DNA of 16,646 bases from the NCBI GenBank assembly GCA_030671905.1, contig DAOVHK010000020.1, forward strand, positions 1-16,646, given 5' to 3'. The DNA is from Clostridia bacterium. Its GTDB lineage: Bacteria > UBA6262 > WVXT01. The notes beneath the pieces are model-generated. The model was given only the letters and a program-made list of their open reading frames with translations, did no database searches and was not told where the DNA came from. Position 1 is the stretch's first letter; every line of letters starts with the position of its first letter. The position numbers and the translations under genes are program-made. Shown here one piece after another: positions 13,302 through 16,646 of this stretch.

Positions 13302-15239
13302 ATGAGACGTTTTATGATAATGAGATTATTAATAATTTTGTCATTTTTAATTCTTGGGCAAAAATGTGAAGCAATAGAATATTCTGAGGTCGTAGTTACT
13401 CAGTTAATGGTAGAACAGGCTTTAGAAGAGCGCGTCCAGGGCGTTCTCATTAAGATTTTAGGGCCTAATAAAGCCAGAGTAGTAATTGTAATTGAGCCGA
13501 ACGTAGGAAAGTCGATGACCGAGATAGAAACCTGGGCAGAGCAGAAGTCTAAAAAGGAGGAAGAAACAGGGGTAAAGAAGGGAAAGGCACTTAAACCACT
13601 ACCGAAGGTAAAGGAACTCCTGCCGGGCATACCGCTCAAGAAGAGTGTGCTCGAACGAGAGGAGGAAGTTGCTCCCACTTCAGAGGCAAAGAGAGAAGCT
13701 GCGGGCATGAAGAAAAGGGTGGAAAGCATTGTAAGGTTCCCGCCCTCTTTCATCAAAAGAATGACCGCCACCCTTATAATTGACCGGAAAGTCTCGGACG
13801 CCTTAGTGGAGACTGTAGAAAGTGTGGTGAGTGGCCTTTTGAATTTGGAACCTAAACGAGGAGACCAGTTGATAATAAGGAGAGTCTCCTTTATCCCTGC
13901 CACGCCTTGGTGGAGTTTCCTGTTCAAGCCACAGACTTATTGGGTCATAATCGGGATGCTCCTGACTGTTACTCTTCTTATGTTCCTCTTTGGGCCCCTC
14001 AAGACTTTCTTCCAGAATCTACTGAACACTATGAAAGAATTAAAGGCTTCCAGAACTGAAATCGAGTCTGCCAGTGCTACAGGCACCGGGGGAGGAGGAG
14101 CGGCTGCCGGCTTAATCACTGTAGGAGAAGGTCTCCCTCAAAAGGCGGAGGGGGGAGTGATTGAGGAAGTAGAGGGGGAAGAGAAAGAAATCCCACAAAC
14201 CTTCAGATTCGTTAAAGAGAGTAATCTAAAAAGGCTCTTCTATTTGATTAAAAATGAATCCCCAGAAGCAATGGCGCTGGTTTTTAGTTATTTAACTCCA
14301 GACCAGGCAGCAAAGTTATTTTCTTCATTATCTCCGGAACTCCAGTTAAAGGTTGCTTTGAATCTGGCCACAGTTAAACAGATGGATGAAAGAATAGTAA
14401 ATAAAATAGAAAAGAATATTAGAGAGAAGATCGACTTACTTAAAGGTGGAGTAGATGAATTTGTGGAGATATTCGATAGATTGGATAAGAAGTTAAGAGA
14501 GAATATCTTAAACGCGCTGGAAAAGAAGAATCCTGAACTGGCAAAGAAGATAAAAGATTTGACTTTCTCTTTTGAGCAAATTGTCAAAATAGATAATTCT
14601 CAACTACGCATAATTTTGGGAGAGACAAATACTTTCGCTTTATCCGTAGCCCTGAGGAGAGCGAGTGAAGAGGTTAAGTCTAAAATTATGGAGAATATGT
14701 CAGCCGGAGGTGCTGTTCTTCTGAAAGAAGAGATGGAATTTGGTAAACCAGTAACAGTTCAGGCAATTGAAGAGCAACAGCAAAAGATAGTGGATTTAAT
14801 TCTCAAGATGGAGAAGGAAGGAAAAATTGAACTTAAAGGAAGAAAAAGAAGAGGCGGAATTGGAAAGATAGAAGAGATGCAGGATATTAAAAAGATCATT
14901 GAGGAAGAGATAATCAGGAAGAGACTTGAGGAGGAGCCTGAAGAAGTTGTGCAGGGTATTACGAAGAGCAAGGGAAGTGAAAAGACAGACAATGAAAAGG
15001 CGTTCGAGCATTATAATGCGGGGATAGAAGCATCTCAATCTGGCAGACACGAGGAAGCTATTAGGGAATTTAAGAAGAGCCTCCAGTACAATGACAAGAT
15101 ATGGCAAACATACCAGTATTTAGGAAGTTGCTATTACAATCAAGGAATGGAACAGGAAGCAGTCCAGGCATATAAGAAAGCGCTGGAACTCAACCCGGAC
15201 AATCGAGAACTCAGTGAGTGGTTAAATAATCGAAAGTAA
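13302..15239 (+). CDS. FliF(RBM3)-FliG(M+C)-TPR fusion protein, flagellar-motor-derived
   Basis: The 645-residue chain has: a signal peptide (1-24, ending C-E-A); a periplasmic part resembling FliF RBM3 split by a charged insert (L-E-E-R-V-Q-G-V-L...L-G-P-N-K-A-R-V-V-I-V-I-E, 41-65; F-P-P-S-F-I-K-R-M-T-A-T-L-I-I-D and E-P-K-R-G-D-Q-L, 146-192); P-W-W and a transmembrane helix (about 213-233) as at the FliF end; a Gly-rich linker; then FliG middle and C-terminal domains (300-511), with E-S-P-E (319-322) where FliG has EHPQ, G-G (382-383), F-S-F-E (422-425) and a full C-terminal helix set; a charged linker; and two TPRs (about 563-645). FliF RBM1/RBM2 and FliG-N are not recognisable. FliG scaffolds the flagellar switch and contacts stators. 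Torque positions read R452, G469, E476, E477, T485, so two basic residues are lost. AGAGGAGA (13288-13295) precedes the ATG. The FliG assignment is firm, the FliF part moderate. Confidence 0.85.
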   Translation: MRRFMIMRLLIILSFLILGQKCEAIEYSEVVVTQLMVEQALEERVQGVLIKILGPNKARVVIVIEPNVGKSMTEIETWAEQKSKKEEETGVKKGKALKPLPKVKELLPGIPLKKSVLEREEEVAPTSEAKREAAGMKKRVESIVRFPPSFIKRMTATLIIDRKVSDALVETVESVVSGLLNLEPKRGDQLIIRRVSFIPATPWWSFLFKPQTYWVIIGMLLTVTLLMFLFGPLKTFFQNLLNTMKELKASRTEIESASATGTGGGGAAAGLITVGEGLPQKAEGGVIEEVEGEEKEIPQTFRFVKESNLKRLFYLIKNESPEAMALVFSYLTPDQAAKLFSSLSPELQLKVALNLATVKQMDERIVNKIEKNIREKIDLLKGGVDEFVEIFDRLDKKLRENILNALEKKNPELAKKIKDLTFSFEQIVKIDNSQLRIILGETNTFALSVALRRASEEVKSKIMENMSAGGAVLLKEEMEFGKPVTVQAIEEQQQKIVDLILKMEKEGKIELKGRKRRGGIGKIEEMQDIKKIIEEEIIRKRLEEEPEEVVQGITKSKGSEKTDNEKAFEHYNAGIEASQSGRHEEAIREFKKSLQYNDKIWQTYQYLGSCYYNQGMEQEAVQAYKKALELNPDNRELSEWLNNRK

Positions 15240-15254
15240 CAACTGGAGTTCTCG
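15204..15254 (+). repeat. 9-bp inverted repeat spanning the stop codon of the fusion gene
   Basis: CGAGAACTC (15204-15212) and GAGTTCTCG (15246-15254) are perfect inverse complements with a 33-nt loop holding the TAA at 15237. There is no U tract, so it is not a terminator. The rest of the 65-nt gap before the coiled-coil gene holds only its ribosome site. Confidence 0.35.
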
Positions 15255-15304
15255 CGAAAGCAAGGTGTATGTGTGGGAATTATTGTTAAAGGAACATAAA
15301 ATTA

Positions 15305-16646
15305 ATGGCAAAGCGTGATAAAGAAGATAAAAAGAATATAGTTCCTCCGCCACCTCCTTTACCACCTTTCTCGGGTGAACCTAAAAGACCATCCCCGCCC
15401 CCCTCCCGCAAAAAAGAAGAAAAAACTCCCAAAGATTTAAAAGGAATAATAGAAAAAGAGAAAGCAAAATGGGAAGAGACCTTAAGAAAGCTGGAAGCAG
15501 AAAATAAGGCAATAAAGGCAGAGCTTACTGGGAAGGAAACAAAGGAGAAAGCTGAGAGGGATAAGCGGGAAAGAGAAATTGAAGAGGATAGGGAGCGGGC
15601 AGAATTACGATTGAAGGAGTTAGAGAGACAACTTCAAGAGGAGAGAAAGAAAATTTGGGAGCAGACTCTCAGGATTAAAGAGGAAGAAAAAGCAGCGATG
15701 AAGATGGAGAAGGCGTTGGGGGAAATTCTGGAGAAGACAGATCGGGAAAAGGAGATACAAAAACTAAGGGAGGATAAAGAGAAAATTGAACGGGAATTGC
15801 AACAGCAAAAAAGAATTGCTCAAGAATTTGAAGCCTCTGCAAAGGATGAGATTTCCGAGCTCAACAGTAACTTAGAATTACAAAAAGCAGAATGGGAAGC
15901 AAAATTGAAAGCCAGAAAGGCAGAAATAGAAGATGAGAGGACTCGTCTGGAACAGGAGTTAAGGAAGCAAAAAGCAGAAAGAGAAACTCTGTCTGATACT
16001 CTGGAATTCCAGAAGAGAGCCTGGGAGACGAATCTCCAGGAAAAAGAGGCAGAAAAGGTAGAGATTGAGAGGAGTTTAAGGAGTAGGATAGCTGAACTGG
16101 CAGAGAGGCTAAAAGAGATAAAAGAAGAATTGGGACATGAGGAAAAGAGAGAGAAGACGAGATTAAAAGATAAGGAGAGAGAATTTGAGGAACTCAAGTC
16201 TGAGAGTGAAGGGAAGCTCAGGGCTAAAGAAGAAGAGAAGGATAGGATAGAAGGGGAGCTTAAAAAGAGGATAGAGGAGATTGAGCTTGAAAGAGTAAAG
16301 AGAGAAGAAGAGGCAAATATCTTAAGGCAAGGTCTGGAAAGGGAATTAAGAGAAATAAGAGATAAGCTGGAAGAAGAAAAGAGAGTCTCTTCTCAGAAGA
16401 TAGAAGAGAAGGATAGAGTAGAAGGGGATCTTAAGAAGAGGATAGAGGAGATTGAGCTTGAAAGAGTAAAGAGAGAAGAAGAGGCAAATATCTTAAGGCA
16501 AGGTCTGGAAAGGGAGTTAAGAGAAATAAAAGATAAGCTGGAAGAAAAGAAGAGAGTCTCTTCTCAGAAGATAGAAGAGAAGGAAGGAGAACTCAGGGCT
16601 AAACAGGAAGAGAAGGATAGAGTAGAAGGGGAGCTTAAGAAGAGGA
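15305..16646 (+). CDS. Proline-rich, long coiled-coil protein, 3' partial
   Basis: The frame opens at ATG 15305, preceded by AAAGGA (15288-15293, a slightly long 11-nt spacing), and stays open to the end of the window (447 codons), so the gene is cut. No signal peptide is seen. Residues 1-50 are Lys-rich then proline-rich (V-P-P-P-P-P-L-P-P-F and P-S-P-P-P-S). From about residue 45 on the chain is almost wholly Glu/Lys/Arg with regularly spaced Leu/Ile, a continuous coiled coil with no helix breakers for about 400 residues. A 57-residue unit is duplicated near the end. No SMC-type nucleotide-binding motif is visible. It follows the FliF-FliG fusion after 65 nt and is probably cotranscribed. 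A cytoplasmic filament, tether or scaffold is inferred; a specific family was not recognised. Composition is strongly purine-biased on the coding strand. Confidence 0.85.
   Translation, partial: MAKRDKEDKKNIVPPPPPLPPFSGEPKRPSPPPSRKKEEKTPKDLKGIIEKEKAKWEETLRKLEAENKAIKAELTGKETKEKAERDKREREIEEDRERAELRLKELERQLQEERKKIWEQTLRIKEEEKAAMKMEKALGEILEKTDREKEIQKLREDKEKIERELQQQKRIAQEFEASAKDEISELNSNLELQKAEWEAKLKARKAEIEDERTRLEQELRKQKAERETLSDTLEFQKRAWETNLQEKEAEKVEIERSLRSRIAELAERLKEIKEELGHEEKREKTRLKDKEREFEELKSESEGKLRAKEEEKDRIEGELKKRIEEIELERVKREEEANILRQGLERELREIRDKLEEEKRVSSQKIEEKDRVEGDLKKRIEEIELERVKREEEANILRQGLERELREIKDKLEEKKRVSSQKIEEKEGELRAKQEEKDRVEGELKKR
16208..16646 (+). repeat. In-frame tandem repeat in the coiled-coil gene (171-bp unit with optional 33-bp preamble)
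   Basis: Unit 1 (16241-16411) and unit 2 (16412-16582) are both 171 bp (57 codons) and by my reading differ at only seven bases. A 33-bp, 11-codon preamble encoding E-G-K-L-R-A-K-E-E-E-K precedes unit 1 (16208-16240); a similar one (E-G-E-L-R-A-K-Q-E-E-K, 16583-16615) precedes the start of unit 3 (16616 to the window end). Unit 2 lacks the preamble. The 11-residue difference equals one hendecad, which would preserve the coiled-coil register. The array probably continues beyond the window. Confidence 0.9.

Noticed and set aside
13302..13373. Lipoprotein signal at Cys22 of the FliF-FliG fusion
   Set aside because: The residues before Cys (G-Q-K-C) do not fit a lipobox; a signal peptidase I site after C-E-A or an uncleaved anchor is more likely.
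13400..13927. Minus-strand open frame of 175 codons opposite the FliF-like part
   Set aside because: Ser/Leu/Thr-rich shadow of a purine-biased + strand gene with clear homology; no start context or recognisable motif.
13302..15239. Two separate genes (fliF-like and fliG-like) joined by a sequencing error
   Set aside because: The frame is continuous through the transmembrane helix and a Gly-rich linker, with no internal ribosome site or start at the junction, and both flanks are intact for the domains they contain.
15820..16197. Minus-strand Ser/Leu/Phe-rich frame opposite the coiled-coil gene
   Set aside because: It is the expected complement of Glu/Lys/Arg codons; the + strand frame is open throughout with a ribosome site and coiled-coil periodicity.
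15305..16646. SMC/Rad50-type ATPase because of the long coiled coil
   Set aside because: The N-terminus is proline-rich and has no Walker A motif; a head domain before the coil is absent.

Overview
The window suggests an uncultivated, diderm (two-membrane) bacterium from a poorly characterised phylum. Three things point that way: a very large Ig-like repeat surface protein ending in a FlgD/type-A-sorting-like domain, a PorV/PorQ-type outer-membrane barrel fused to TPRs, and a GEMM-I cyclic-di-GMP riboswitch. From memory, 'LQVLLPGE...AGT.F.VTV.AVD..WN' repeats are common in Omnitrophota- and Elusimicrobiota-like metagenomes, so that placement is a low-confidence inference. All recognised genes lie on the + strand, and there are no tRNA, rRNA, CRISPR or IS signatures.

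Layout. Positions 1-11304 are the 3' part of one giant extracellular protein gene, truncated by the left edge of the window. It carries nine class-A Ig-like repeats, a middle block of mixed Ig/filamin-like domains, eight larger class-B repeats (some with Ca-binding-like loops, one carrying an inserted phage-fibre-type module), two Fn3-like domains and a FlgD-like C-terminal domain. Positions 11305-11659 are a dense regulatory region: three small hairpins with two direct repeats, a near-consensus sigma70-type promoter, a c-di-GMP-I riboswitch, and a strong intrinsic terminator just before the next gene. Positions 11660-16646 are an apparent operon of three genes, the last cut by the right edge: (i) a PorV/UPF0164-like barrel with periplasmic TPRs; (ii) a secreted-then-membrane-anchored protein that joins a FliF RBM3-like periplasmic domain and transmembrane helix directly to the middle and C-terminal domains of FliG, with a TPR tail; (iii) a proline-rich then very long coiled-coil protein with a recent in-frame tandem duplication.

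How it may work together. The second operon gene is the most remarkable object here. It looks like a natural minimal fusion of the flagellar MS ring and C-ring scaffold. The parts of FliF and FliG that normally bind each other (the FliF cytoplasmic tail and FliG-N) are not recognisable, and two of the basic torque residues of FliG-C are replaced. No flagellar gene of the usual kind flanks it. Instead it sits between an outer-membrane barrel/TPR protein and a coiled-coil protein, behind a c-di-GMP riboswitch whose folding alternatives predict an OFF response. I infer a flagellum-derived envelope-spanning apparatus, possibly for surface motility, adhesion or surface-protein handling, silenced at high c-di-GMP. 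The function is unproven.
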